Shown: one piece after another, positions 41,680 through 50,806 of the stretch
Position numbering within the stretch: the stretch's first letter is position 1
Layout: each line of letters opens with the position of its first letter
Source of the DNA: Sporomusa silvacetica DSM 10669
Lineage (GTDB): Bacteria > Bacillota > Negativicutes > Sporomusales > Sporomusaceae
Assembly (NCBI RefSeq): GCF_002257705.1
Contig: NZ_LSLK01000059.1
Location: 452,763 to 516,762, forward strand
Direction: 5' to 3'
Length of the DNA stretch: 64,000 nucleotides
Notes under the pieces: generated by a model
What the model was told of the DNA's origin: nothing
The model's database searches: none
Seen by the model: the letters and a program-made list of their open reading frames with translations, nothing else
Position numbers and translations under genes: made by a program

Positions 41680-42597
41680 CTATAGGTCTGACGGAATTAT
41701 CGCAAGCTGTGCTGTCATATTCCAGCGCAATCTATCATCCCAGCGTTCAGGCGCGACAGTGACCGTATACGTAATGTCACCGCGTTTCTTTTCGCCGTAT
41801 GCCCTGATGGCTTTTACCTTGCCAGATATCTCTAATTCAGGTATACCGTCAAAGGTTAAGGATACCTGATCGCCCTTTTTTACCTTAGCAATCGTGAGTT
41901 CTGTTAAGTCGTCACTACGGATCTCCCACGCACTTTCATCTGCTATTCTTACCAAAACAGTACCGGCGGCAGCATGCTCTCCTACCTTGACATCCAGAAA
42001 GGCAACCGTGCCATTGATAACTGCTGTGAGTTCGGTCTTGTCAAGCAATCCTTCCGACTCAACTAACCGTGCTTCCTGTGTCTTTAATTCGGCCTGTGCT
42101 TGAGCCAAAGCAGCCTTGTTTCTATCAGCCGTTGTTTTCGCCTGATCATATTGTTGCCTGGAAACAGCCCCTGCCGCTTCCAAGCGCTTTTGCCGTTCCA
42201 ATTCGCGTTCGGCATCAGCCAGATTAATTCTTGTCTGCTCCATAGCGGCCGCCGCGCGGCTAATGTCAGCTCTAGTACTGCCAACCCTTGCCTGGTAATC
42301 TTGTCGCACCAGCCGGATAATCGGTTGTCCAGCCGTTACCATATCGCCTTCCTGTACCAGCACCTCGCCAATCGTCCCTTCTACCGGCATAACCATCTGC
42401 GCATAATGGACGGGGAAAACAATACCCTCTGCCAGAACCCGGTTATCAGCTTTAACAGGTGCAATGTCTTTTTTCTCTCCCTGGCGTCCGTTAGTGAGCC
42501 ACCACCCGCCAGCACACAATATACCAACAATAAGCACTGTCACTATCCAATGACGTTTTAGCCACGCCCCCAGCATTCCTAACTGTTCCGACTTCAT
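41680..42597 (-). CDS. Membrane-fusion (HlyD/MacA-type) protein
   Basis: A 305-aa protein with an N-terminal membrane anchor (HWIVTVLIVGILCAGGWWL), a biotinyl-lipoyl-like half (VMPVEGTIGEVLVQEGDMVT), an alpha-helical coiled hairpin (about 100-175) and the second lipoyl half (INGTVAFLDVKVGEHAAAGT). It links an ABC exporter to the outer envelope. It is the last gene of tetR - ATPase - permease - fusion protein, a MacAB-like layout in which no TolC-type channel is encoded nearby. The stop is TAG, and the frame stays open beyond it. Confidence 0.88.
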   Translation of the reverse strand: MKSEQLGMLGAWLKRHWIVTVLIVGILCAGGWWLTNGRQGEKKDIAPVKADNRVLAEGIVFPVHYAQMVMPVEGTIGEVLVQEGDMVTAGQPIIRLVRQDYQARVGSTRADISRAAAAMEQTRINLADAERELERQKRLEAAGAVSRQQYDQAKTTADRNKAALAQAQAELKTQEARLVESEGLLDKTELTAVINGTVAFLDVKVGEHAAAGTVLVRIADESAWEIRSDDLTELTIAKVKKGDQVSLTFDGIPELEISGKVKAIRAYGEKKRGDITYTVTVAPERWDDRLRWNMTAQLAIIPSDL

Positions 42598-42618
42598 TGC
42601 ACCCTCTCCGTTCTTCTT

Positions 42619-45051
42619 TTATTCATAGCCAAGCACCTCACGCACACTCAGCTTAGCGGCTTTCCTGGCAGGAAGCAAACTGGCAACGACCGCCAGCAAG
42701 GCTGAAAGTACCAGCCAGATCCCTACTCCCAGAAAACTAAATGAAAATTCCAGCGGGCTCTGCAAAAACATTACCCCTACCTGATAACTAAGCAGCGCGG
42801 CTATCGGCAATGCCAATATGACTCCTAACAGCCAGCTTAACACCCCAATGCACAACGCCTCCACAATAAAAACCTTAGCAATAGCCATACTGGATGCCCC
42901 AATGGCCCGCATAATTCCAATCTCCCGTGTTCGCTCTAATACATTGATTCCCATCGTGCCCATAAGTCCCAAGGCACCGACAAAAGCCAACAGTACCGCC
43001 ATAATCAGCAAAAATACGATCAATATATCAAACTGGGACCGGATACGTTGTTTTTGCTCCCAGGTAATATCAACATTTTGAATCCGAAGATTATTTTTCT
43101 TTAAATGCTCCTCAATTTTTCTGCCCAAATCAATTTGGTCCCGGGGATTAGTTGACTGAGCAACAATCTGGACTGATCTGGCTCCTCCCGCCTCCTGAAT
43201 AGCTCCGGTAAACCAGGGATAAGGCGCATACACAATCGGCCCAGTTAATGTACTTTTGGCAATCCCGACTACTGTAAACCTGAGCTTGCGGTTACCTATC
43301 TTAATGACTGCCATACTGCCTACTGTAAGCTGTGGATTATCCTTCAGCGTCTCTGTATTTACCACCAGTGCGCTCTCGTCTTCAGCTAACAGCCAGCGTC
43401 CTTCAATAATCTTAGGCTGAATCATCTTGGTGCTTACCGGGGGAGCAAGAATAAATACATTCTTGCTGGCCTCATCCTCTGACTCCTTTCGTTCATTCCT
43501 GAGTATCCGTCCGGAAGTAAAGCCCCATGACTCTGCCGCCCTGACACCAGGAATTTTGAGAATTTCGTGTTCAATCCTGGTGGCCCGGTAGTTTTGTGTG
43601 AAACCAACAGAAACATCATAACGAAAATAATCAAGTGCATCATCTAATGTAGAATAAAGCGATGCCCGAATGGAAAAGACGGCCATGAATACCGTTCCCG
43701 CCACTGTCAGAGTCAGCAAAGTCAGAGCCAGACGCCATTTCCTGCGAAAGGTGTTTCGTAAGGAAAGCAGGACAGGACGGGAGAGGAGGTTTATTCTTGC
43801 CAACAGCTTGTCTATCCACTTATCCAGGCGACTTTTACCTATTACACTCCCAATACCATGATCACTGACAGCCTCTCTGACAGTTACCCCGGTATTGTGC
43901 CATATCGGCCATATGGCAGCAAGAACAGGCACCACAATCGCCGCTGTTGCCTCTAATAGCAGTACCTTGGGTGGCAGTTCCAAGCCGCCTGAGTTGAAGT
44001 TAAATACCTGGGCCATAAAACCAGTGACAGCACTTGCCGCCAATGCCCCTAAAGGAGCGGCAACAATAAGAGCTAATACACCATATACCCCCACCAGAAA
44101 TAAATACATCCGCAATATCTGGTCACGCCTGGCTCCGATTGCCTTCATGATTCCTATCTGACGAACCTGCTGTGTCAGGATGGCAGATACCGTATTAACT
44201 AACAAAAAAGTACCTAATAACAGTGACAGCACACCGAGAACAGTAAGCAGCATGACAAGGGCATTAATCACACTCTGCAGGGGATGTTCCCCGGGTTTAT
44301 TCACCTGCAGCCAAAACACTGTTGTGTTGCCCTGTTCCAGCTTGCTCCAGGCCCGGCGTCCCACCGCCTCAATGGGTGCAGTTTCCTTGCCGCTAAGCAC
44401 CCAGGGCTCCACAACAAAATTTACCTGATCAAGCTGCCGCTCCACATCCAGCTTCTCAAGCGTATCCATGTTGATATAGCCATAGGAACGGCCGCTAAAA
44501 AGACTTGGCAGCTGACTGGGATCATATACTACCCCGGTAATCTTCAGATTTCGTTTGTGCCCATCAGCGGTTTCTACCTGAATACTGCCCCCTTGTGCCA
44601 CCCCAAGTTCAGCGAGCGAAGACCGCTCTAGCAATACATCCCCATCCCCGGGCGGCCAGGCACCGGTTTGGCTTTTTATGATGTTAACTTTTTGCTCACT
44701 ATAGTCTGGAATGGCCGTCAAATACATTTGCCGCCATTCGCCGGCGGCAGTACGTACCCGCAAATCAACATTGCGACGGCCTTCGGCCTCTTTAACGCCG
44801 CGTAAACTGCGAATGCTGTCTACAAGCTCCTCATCAAATGGATCGGCATACAAACTAGCACTGGCCGGTGCTGCCGACTTCCAGCTTAAGTCTAAGTCCC
44901 TTTCAAACATGAGATAGGAACTATAAACCATTCCTACGGCAAAAACCCCAACCGAAATAGACAACACTACCAACAACGTCCTAAGCTTATTCCCCCATAA
45001 ATCGGCTAGAACTTTACGCCACCGCGGTGAAAGCAGCCTATATTTAAGCAT
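42619..45051 (-). CDS. ABC exporter permease with duplicated FtsX domains
   Basis: About 810 aa. The first helix lies near residue 30 (LRTLLVVLSISVGVFAVGMV), a large periplasmic domain follows, then three helices with QVRQIGIMKAIGARRDQILR. A second unit repeats the plan (LALTLLTLTVAGTVFMAVFS ... ERTREIGIMRAIGASSMAIA). The FtsX/MacB coupling motif (EIGIMRAIGA) is present twice. The closest function is lipoprotein, peptide or antibiotic export. The ATG at 45051 is my choice; a GTG at 45060 is also possible. The start overlaps the end of the ATPase gene. Confidence 0.9.
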   Translation of the reverse strand: MLKYRLLSPRWRKVLADLWGNKLRTLLVVLSISVGVFAVGMVYSSYLMFERDLDLSWKSAAPASASLYADPFDEELVDSIRSLRGVKEAEGRRNVDLRVRTAAGEWRQMYLTAIPDYSEQKVNIIKSQTGAWPPGDGDVLLERSSLAELGVAQGGSIQVETADGHKRNLKITGVVYDPSQLPSLFSGRSYGYINMDTLEKLDVERQLDQVNFVVEPWVLSGKETAPIEAVGRRAWSKLEQGNTTVFWLQVNKPGEHPLQSVINALVMLLTVLGVLSLLLGTFLLVNTVSAILTQQVRQIGIMKAIGARRDQILRMYLFLVGVYGVLALIVAAPLGALAASAVTGFMAQVFNFNSGGLELPPKVLLLEATAAIVVPVLAAIWPIWHNTGVTVREAVSDHGIGSVIGKSRLDKWIDKLLARINLLSRPVLLSLRNTFRRKWRLALTLLTLTVAGTVFMAVFSIRASLYSTLDDALDYFRYDVSVGFTQNYRATRIEHEILKIPGVRAAESWGFTSGRILRNERKESEDEASKNVFILAPPVSTKMIQPKIIEGRWLLAEDESALVVNTETLKDNPQLTVGSMAVIKIGNRKLRFTVVGIAKSTLTGPIVYAPYPWFTGAIQEAGGARSVQIVAQSTNPRDQIDLGRKIEEHLKKNNLRIQNVDITWEQKQRIRSQFDILIVFLLIMAVLLAFVGALGLMGTMGINVLERTREIGIMRAIGASSMAIAKVFIVEALCIGVLSWLLGVILALPIAALLSYQVGVMFLQSPLEFSFSFLGVGIWLVLSALLAVVASLLPARKAAKLSVREVLGYE

Positions 45052-45805
45052 AATTGTCACACTCTGCCGACTGGCTTGTCATAATCTGCCCGTCATATAC
45101 AGTGACAATCCTGCCGCTCCGGCAGGCTAAATCATTGTCATGGGTTACCATTACTATCGTTTTCCCGCTAGCAGCCAGTTCTTTAAAAAGGTCAATAACG
45201 GCGGTGGCTGTACGACTATCAAGATTACCTGTCGGCTCATCTGCGACTAAGAGCGGAGGGTCATTCGCCAAAGACCTGGCAATAGCTACCCGTTGTTGCT
45301 GTCCCCCGGACAAATTCGCTGGCAGCTTATGCGCCTGTTCGCCAACACCTACCAAGTCCAGCAACTTACGCGCCCGTTCTGGTCTTTTTGTCCGATCATA
45401 CATGCCACAAAAATCCATTGGCAGCATAACGTTTTCCAAAACTGTCAGCGTTGGGATCAACTGAAAAAATTGGAAAACAACTCCTACCGTCCGGCCACGC
45501 CAGATAGCAATCTGATTTTCGGTCAACATATGTACAGGCATCCCAGCAACCCATACTTCGCCGTCAGTTGGCCTGTCAATGCCTGTAATCATATTAATCA
45601 GCGTCGATTTACCACTGCCGGATTTCCCCACGACAGCAACAAATTCACCTGCTGTCACCTGCAGGTGAATACCTTTTAACGCCTCAAAATCACCAGCTTC
45701 TGTAATATAGGTTTTACGCACAGCTACCAGTTCAACTGCGGCTGCGGTCACGCGGGGCTGGGGCAAATCGGTACTTATAAGTCCAGACAACCATTTTGCT
45801 AGCAT
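45044..45805 (-). CDS. ABC exporter ATPase (MacB/LolD type)
   Basis: A 253-aa ATPase: Walker A VGKSGSGKSTLINMITGIDR, Q-loop VVFQFFQLIPTLTVLENVML, signature LSGGQQQRVAIARSLANDPP, Walker B LLVADEPTGNLDSRTA and switch VTHDNDLA, all typical of the LolD/MacB group. An N-terminal extension of about 25 residues precedes the domain. It lies 74 bases downstream of tetR and overlaps the permease gene. Confidence 0.92.
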   Translation of the reverse strand: MLAKWLSGLISTDLPQPRVTAAAVELVAVRKTYITEAGDFEALKGIHLQVTAGEFVAVVGKSGSGKSTLINMITGIDRPTDGEVWVAGMPVHMLTENQIAIWRGRTVGVVFQFFQLIPTLTVLENVMLPMDFCGMYDRTKRPERARKLLDLVGVGEQAHKLPANLSGGQQQRVAIARSLANDPPLLVADEPTGNLDSRTATAVIDLFKELAASGKTIVMVTHDNDLACRSGRIVTVYDGQIMTSQSAECDNYA

Positions 45806-45879
45806 GATTTTCTCCCTATCCCAAATTAATTAAAACCAGTTTGTGGAACAAGCCATTTTCTCTACTTAAACCTACTGTT

Positions 45880-46473
45880 TTAGCCGTGAATAAGCAGCGT
45901 GTCAACAAATGTCATTTCAAATTGCTTAGCCACACTCTCAGGCGATAAATTCTGGCTGATAATTAAATACGGCGTAGCTCCGTCCAAGGCCGCAAATAAA
46001 GCTGTTGCCTGACTTTTGGGATTGTGGTTGCGAAACTTTCCCGCTTCCAGCCCACCGGTAAATAATCGCTCATAAAAAACAATCATTCTCTCACTATAGC
46101 TATTAATCAACGGCCACATAGCCGAGCAGGCCATAATTTTGGATAATGACAACAGGATAAATATCATCTGCCGGGAATGACTTGACCAATACTGCAGATA
46201 CTCATGAATAAAATAGCGTAGACCCTCCACCGGACAAGTTATTGCTTCTGCTGTTTTGATCAGCTCCCATATAGGTTCAAAATATCTCCCGTTAGCGGCA
46301 ATAAGAATCTCATCTTTACTGCCAAAATGATAATATAACCCACCTTTCGTCAGACCAGCCTGTTCAGCGATCGACTGCATAGAAGCCCCTTCATACCCGC
46401 TGGCTAAAAATTCGCTAACAGCGGCTTCAATAATGTCTTCCACACGTTGTTCTTTAGGAGCCTTTTTCGTCAA
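45880..46473 (-). CDS. TetR-family repressor of the exporter operon
   Basis: A 197-aa protein with a TetR HTH at residues 8-56 (IIEAAVSEFLASGYEGASMQ, SIAEQAGLTKGGLYYHFGSK) and a ligand-binding C-terminal domain. It heads the exporter operon. The start is TTG at 46473. A perfect 11-bp palindrome just downstream of its -10 box is a likely operator, giving autoregulation and drug or stress induction of the exporter (inference). Confidence 0.88.
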   Translation of the reverse strand: MTKKAPKEQRVEDIIEAAVSEFLASGYEGASMQSIAEQAGLTKGGLYYHFGSKDEILIAANGRYFEPIWELIKTAEAITCPVEGLRYFIHEYLQYWSSHSRQMIFILLSLSKIMACSAMWPLINSYSERMIVFYERLFTGGLEAGKFRNHNPKSQATALFAALDGATPYLIISQNLSPESVAKQFEMTFVDTLLIHG

Positions 46474-46501
46474 TTGCTACATCTCCGTTCCTTTAGAAAC
46501 C

Positions 46502-46544
46502 TACCGTCGGTATTTATTGTAATGGAAACTATTTACACTGTCAA
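46502..46544 (-). promoter_or_regulatory. Promoter and operator of the tetR-exporter operon
   Basis: On the minus strand TTGACA (46544-46539), a 17-base spacer and TACAAT (46521-46516) form a near-consensus sigma-A promoter. Immediately downstream, at 46512-46502, lies TACCGACGGTA, an 11-bp palindrome of the kind bound by TetR/QacR proteins, covering the expected transcription start. Confidence 0.75.
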
Positions 46545-46611
46545 TTACTAACATCCTATCAGGCAAACCAAAAAATGGTTGCTCATCACAGAATGAACAA
46601 CCACTTCAACC

Positions 46612-47073
46612 CTATTCTGGCAAAGCAATGGAGAAACCAATATGGGTTTGCTGCCAGCCAAGTCGCCGATAAAAGGCATGCGCCTGTTGACGAGCAAGGT
46701 TGCTTGACAAGACAATTTTATAACAGCCGTAATCCTGGCATAGCTTGGCTGCACTTTCCATTAAATTCCTACCAATCCCCGCACTGCGGTATGGTGCCTC
46801 CACTACCACGTTCTCTATGGCTGCCCAAGGATAGCCCCCATGCCCGATATTGGGAATAACAATCACGGTAAGAGTACCAATTACAGAGCCGGCAACCTCG
46901 GCCACAAGAAGATGCTGCCGCGGATCTTGCAACAACCTCTCCCAAATCACGTCTTCAGCTTTTTCACTGCCTGGGTTGTGATGATATGCTAACTCAAATT
47001 CTTGATAAAGCAACAACACCTTGGGCAAATCCCAACACTTCGCTTTTCTGATAGTAATACTATCCAGACTCAT
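46612..47073 (-). CDS. GNAT-family N-acetyltransferase
   Basis: A 153-aa acetyltransferase with the acetyl-CoA motif VVEAPYRSAGIGRNLMESAA and a C-terminal YKIVLSSNLARQQAHAFYRR, LGWQQTHIGFSIALPE. It is the last gene of the phosphonate operon, directly after the TIM-barrel gene. A PhnO-like role (N-acetylation of aminoalkylphosphonates) is suggested by position only. Confidence 0.8.
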   Translation of the reverse strand: MSLDSITIRKAKCWDLPKVLLLYQEFELAYHHNPGSEKAEDVIWERLLQDPRQHLLVAEVAGSVIGTLTVIVIPNIGHGGYPWAAIENVVVEAPYRSAGIGRNLMESAAKLCQDYGCYKIVLSSNLARQQAHAFYRRLGWQQTHIGFSIALPE

Positions 47074-48009
47074 TTAGGATACACACCTATCGCTGGATTT
47101 GACCAATGCTTGCGTAGTAAGCATCGCTCGGCGGTACTGTTCGCGATATCGCGGCCGTAGTTCTACCGTTATCACGCCCTGGTAGTTAGGCAGCCTGCTT
47201 ATAATCTCCCGGGCCGGAACGTCCCCCCAGCCGATAGGCATATGCATATCGCCACGTCCCATGCTAGCCAGCTCATACTGTTTACGCTCCCAGGAGGTAG
47301 AAGCACGGCCAAAATTATCGTGCAAATGGATATGACGCACATAGGGAGCTAACTGAGTAACACTTTGCAGCAAGTCGTATCCATAGTGGCACGCAGCCAG
47401 ATAAGCATGCCCGGTATCAAGCGTCACCCTAATCTGAATGTGGTTTACCTCCCTCACCATCTTTGCTAATGCTTCCAGCGACTCAGCATAACAATAGTCT
47501 GAAATATTAGTGTAAGGACGGGCGTTCTCCACCGCAATGGTGATTCCAAATTGGCCTGCCAGTTGTCCCATTTCCCGAAGTTGGGCACACTCCTGCTGCC
47601 ACATGATGGCTCTCTCTTGCGAAGTAGGGTTATGCCTGGTTGCAAGCAAAAAATCCTCCTCCGGAATATAACGACCTGCATGGTAAACCATGATTTCCGC
47701 ATTGATAGCTGCGGTAAACTCCAGACTGGCAATAAATCCGAGCCGGTTTATCGGATCAGCGGCCATTAGGTTCAGCGGGTTAAGCCCATGCACGGTATAA
47801 CGAAATGGGTAACGGGCCAACACTGCCTTGACCTCAGTCACTCGTGCCCGATTGAGCTTGCCGCCATAAATAGCGCCAACTCCATGGGGGGAAAGTTCGA
47901 CATAACTAAAACCCTGTTCTTGATAATAATCGAGTTCTCGTTTTAAGACTGCCAGGCTCCCATCAATTACCGATGCGTCAGCATTTATAGCAATGCCCTT
48001 GATATTCAC
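47074..48009 (-). CDS. TIM-barrel sugar phosphate isomerase/epimerase-like protein in the phn operon
   Basis: A 311-aa protein of the xylose-isomerase-like / AP-endonuclease-2 barrel family. Metal-binding segments are visible: FSYVELSPHG, YTVHGLNPLN, MVYHAGRY, TIAVENARPY, VTLDTGHAYLAACHYG, IHLHDNFGRAS and ITVELRPRYREQ. It is encoded between phnM and a GNAT gene. It might stand in for a missing late enzyme of phosphonate breakdown, or act on a sugar phosphate released there (inference). I chose the GTG at 48009 after GAGGAGGAG; a TTG at 48030 would overlap phnM. Confidence 0.78.
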   Translation of the reverse strand: MNIKGIAINADASVIDGSLAVLKRELDYYQEQGFSYVELSPHGVGAIYGGKLNRARVTEVKAVLARYPFRYTVHGLNPLNLMAADPINRLGFIASLEFTAAINAEIMVYHAGRYIPEEDFLLATRHNPTSQERAIMWQQECAQLREMGQLAGQFGITIAVENARPYTNISDYCYAESLEALAKMVREVNHIQIRVTLDTGHAYLAACHYGYDLLQSVTQLAPYVRHIHLHDNFGRASTSWERKQYELASMGRGDMHMPIGWGDVPAREIISRLPNYQGVITVELRPRYREQYRRAMLTTQALVKSSDRCVS

Positions 48010-48023
48010 ACTGAACTCCTCCT

Positions 48024-49223
48024 CTAACAAGCCGATTGTTCTGCACGATCTTCAGGCAAGGTTACCCGGTAATTCATACCATAAACAGGTATGCCACCTA
48101 CTATCGTGTTAGTTACTACCGGCGTATTGTTTCGTTTGCGAACGATGATGACATCGCCGCATTTTCCTTCCTCTAAACTACCGACATCTTTTAGGTGCAG
48201 CGCTTTGGCCGGCGCCGTGGTAGCCATAGCAACCGCTTCGCTAATACTTATCGTCTGATCTGCCAATAGAAATACAGCATGGAGCATCGACGGCGGATAA
48301 TAGTCGGAACATAATATATTCGCACTGCCTGCAGTAATTGCATCAATAGCTTTCATGCCTTTGCCTGTCGAACCTCCACGTACGATATTTGGCGCCCCCA
48401 CACTGACATCCACACCGGCTCTCCGAGCGGCAGCGGCTGTCGGAAGATTAATGGGAAATTCACTTAGGGTCACTCCGTGCTGCTGATAATAGCTAATACT
48501 GTCGGCCGAATCGTCATCATGAGAAGCTAATGGCACACCTGCTGCCCGGGCCTCTTGACTCAGCCGCACTACACATTCTCCGGCTTTCATTCGCCCTTGT
48601 TCTTTGAGAGCTAAAATCTCTCCAATCTCATCCAGCGGCAGATGATATGTTTTTTCCAGATAGCGCCGGTAATCTTCTACCGTGGGATATTGCCCCTGTC
48701 CGGGCGTATGATCCATGAAGGATAACAGATCAACAGCCCCCTCGGTAATCAAATCCTGAATAATATCCACAGCCTCAAAATTGGTGACCTCAAACCGCAA
48801 ATGAATTTTGTTCCTGATACTGGCATAGTCGCGGGCCATTCCGACAATAGCCCGAATGCACTTGGCAGCAACTTGGTCAGCCCGCACTCCGTACTGCGCT
48901 CCGGCCAAAGAAAACGAATGGTACATAGTGGTAATGCCCTGCCCGGCTAGTTTTTTTTCCAGTTCGCTAAAGGCGACCTCGGTAGTAAAATACGCACCCG
49001 GACGAGGTTCTAGTTCTTTTTCAATGGCATCACTGTGGGTATCAATAAATCCCGGTAAGATAAAACCGCCCTGAGCATCAATAATGATGTCGGCGGAGCG
49101 ACCATAATGATGACTCAGTCGCCCGGCCAATGTGATCATCCCATTTTCGATTATAACCTCACCATTAGGAATTACCCGATCAGGCAAAACTAATTTGCCA
49201 TTGTTCAGGAGTACTGTACTCAT
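48024..49223 (-). CDS. phnM: Alpha-D-ribose 1-methylphosphonate 5-triphosphate diphosphatase PhnM
   Basis: A 399-aa amidohydrolase-fold enzyme that removes diphosphate from ribose 1-methylphosphonate 5-triphosphate before C-P cleavage. Motifs: GGFILPGFIDTHSDAIEKEL, FMDHTPGQGQYPTVEDYRRY, PLASHDDDSADSISYY and NILCSDYYPPSMLHA. The ATG overlaps the phnL stop (ATGA), so translation is coupled. Confidence 0.95.
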   Translation of the reverse strand: MSTVLLNNGKLVLPDRVIPNGEVIIENGMITLAGRLSHHYGRSADIIIDAQGGFILPGFIDTHSDAIEKELEPRPGAYFTTEVAFSELEKKLAGQGITTMYHSFSLAGAQYGVRADQVAAKCIRAIVGMARDYASIRNKIHLRFEVTNFEAVDIIQDLITEGAVDLLSFMDHTPGQGQYPTVEDYRRYLEKTYHLPLDEIGEILALKEQGRMKAGECVVRLSQEARAAGVPLASHDDDSADSISYYQQHGVTLSEFPINLPTAAAARRAGVDVSVGAPNIVRGGSTGKGMKAIDAITAGSANILCSDYYPPSMLHAVFLLADQTISISEAVAMATTAPAKALHLKDVGSLEEGKCGDVIIVRKRNNTPVVTNTIVGGIPVYGMNYRVTLPEDRAEQSAC

Positions 49224-49948
49224 ACTACCTCCCGCATACGTTTAATTGACTTACACTGCCCTGCTCGCATAGTAAATACCTTATCAACCAAACTGCGCAT
49301 ACTCTCCAGATCATGAAAGATTCCTATGATAGTGGTACCTTTCTGTTTAAGGGCCAGCAAGGAGCGAATGACAACCTTTTTGGTCTCATTATCTAAGGAC
49401 GCTGTCGGTTCATCCAAAAGCAGTAACCGTGGTTCTGTAATCAGCGCCCGCGCCAAATTAATCCGCTGTTGTTCCCCACCACTGAAGGTAGATGGATAGG
49501 CGTCCCATAGCTCTGCGTCAATATTCATCATTCGTAACAATTCATATGACCGTTCCTGTGCCGCTTCTGCATTCCATCCCCGTTCCCGCAGTTCCTCGGC
49601 AAGAATTTGGACGGCTGAAACCCGGGGAATTACCTTGAGAAATTGACTTACATAGCTAATCTCACTATGCCGAAGCTCAAGGATCTCACGCTCGCCGGCA
49701 GTAACAAGGTCAATCTCCCTACCGTCCTTGGTACGGTACCAGACACTCCCGCCTGAAGGTAAATAGGTTCGATAAAGACATTTTATGATTGTCGATTTAC
49801 CTGATCCGCTTGGCCCGGCAATACCCATAAATTCTCCGGGCTTCATGGCAAAACTCACATTGTCACAGCCATGCAGCGTTTTTTTATCCAGAATATGTAC
49901 CGTAAATTTTTTTGACAGACCCTGTACCGTCAGAATTGTATCATTCAT
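49220..49948 (-). CDS. phnL: C-P lyase complex ATPase-like protein PhnL
   Basis: A 242-aa ABC-type protein: Walker A GIAGPSGSGKSTIIKCLYRT, then YVSQFLKVIPRVSAVQILAE, signature FSGGEQQRINLARALITEPR, Walker B LLLLDEPTASLD and GIFHDLESM. It is associated with the ribose-triphosphate transfer step (PhnGHIL) in the known pathway. It lies 12 bases after phnK. Confidence 0.94.
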   Translation of the reverse strand: MNDTILTVQGLSKKFTVHILDKKTLHGCDNVSFAMKPGEFMGIAGPSGSGKSTIIKCLYRTYLPSGGSVWYRTKDGREIDLVTAGEREILELRHSEISYVSQFLKVIPRVSAVQILAEELRERGWNAEAAQERSYELLRMMNIDAELWDAYPSTFSGGEQQRINLARALITEPRLLLLDEPTASLDNETKKVVIRSLLALKQKGTTIIGIFHDLESMRSLVDKVFTMRAGQCKSIKRMREVV

Positions 49949-49960
49949 TACAAAGCCTCC

Positions 49961-50806
49961 TTATAACATGGAATGAACTAACAGCTGGGTGTACTGGTGC
50001 TGCGGATCTTCCAGAATTTGATCTGTTAGGCCAATTTCCACCATGCGCCCATTTTTCATTACCGCAGTCCGATCTGACAACATCCGGATTACACCCAGAT
50101 CATGAGACACGGCCACCATGGCAATACCAAGTTCCCGTTGAATTTCTTTTACTAAGTCGAGGACTTTGGCTTGAACAGACACATCAAGACCTGTCGTTAT
50201 CTCATCCAGAAAAAGCAGTGGCGGGTTATTGGCAAGCGCCTTGGCAATCTGCACCCGTTGCTGCATACCACCGCTAAAATGAGCAGGAAAATCATCCATC
50301 CGCGCTATCGGGACTTCAGTACGTGCTAACAAGTTTGCCGCCCGTTCGCGAATAGCCTGAAAATTATAGATATCTGCCGTTAACAATTTTTCCGCAACAT
50401 TACCGCCTGCTGTAAAGTGCGGCTTAATCCCCAGCAGTGGATTTTGGTAGACCATACCCATTAAGTGATTGCGAACATGGCGTTTGTGCTGCGAAGTTTC
50501 CTGCAGCAGGTTAACCCGGCCACCCTGGTAAACAGCCAAATAGCTCTCACCGCTTGAAGCTTCTTCATCAAAATACAGACAACGTACCAGAGTGCTCTTA
50601 CCTGAGCCGCTCTCACCGACAATTCCCAGGATTTCTCCCTGCGCCAGGTCGAAGGAAATGTCATGACAAGCCACAATCGTACCACATAGAGGACAAATAT
50701 TACTTTCATAGGCCGGCCCTGTCCGGACAAAACATTGCGGGCATCCCGGGCCATATATCTTAGCCAACCCGCGGACAGTGAGAACAATCGGATTATTTGC
50801 CAACAT
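49961..50806 (-). CDS. phnK: C-P lyase complex ATPase PhnK with an N-terminal four-Cys insert
   Basis: A 281-aa ABC protein: Walker A GIVGESGSGKSTLVR at about 61-75, signature FSGGMQQRVQIAKALANNPP, Walker B LLFLDEITTGLDVSVQAKVL and VSHDLGVIRML. PhnK docks on the C-P lyase core. Between the first strand (LAKIYGPG) and CHDISFDLAQGEI it has CPQC at 22-25 and CPLC at 38-41, a zinc-ribbon-like knuckle pair missing from the E. coli protein as I recall it. I chose the ATG at 50806 after AAGGAGGG; a longer frame to 50902 lies inside phnJ. Confidence 0.92.
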   Translation of the reverse strand: MLANNPIVLTVRGLAKIYGPGCPQCFVRTGPAYESNICPLCGTIVACHDISFDLAQGEILGIVGESGSGKSTLVRCLYFDEEASSGESYLAVYQGGRVNLLQETSQHKRHVRNHLMGMVYQNPLLGIKPHFTAGGNVAEKLLTADIYNFQAIRERAANLLARTEVPIARMDDFPAHFSGGMQQRVQIAKALANNPPLLFLDEITTGLDVSVQAKVLDLVKEIQRELGIAMVAVSHDLGVIRMLSDRTAVMKNGRMVEIGLTDQILEDPQHQYTQLLVHSML

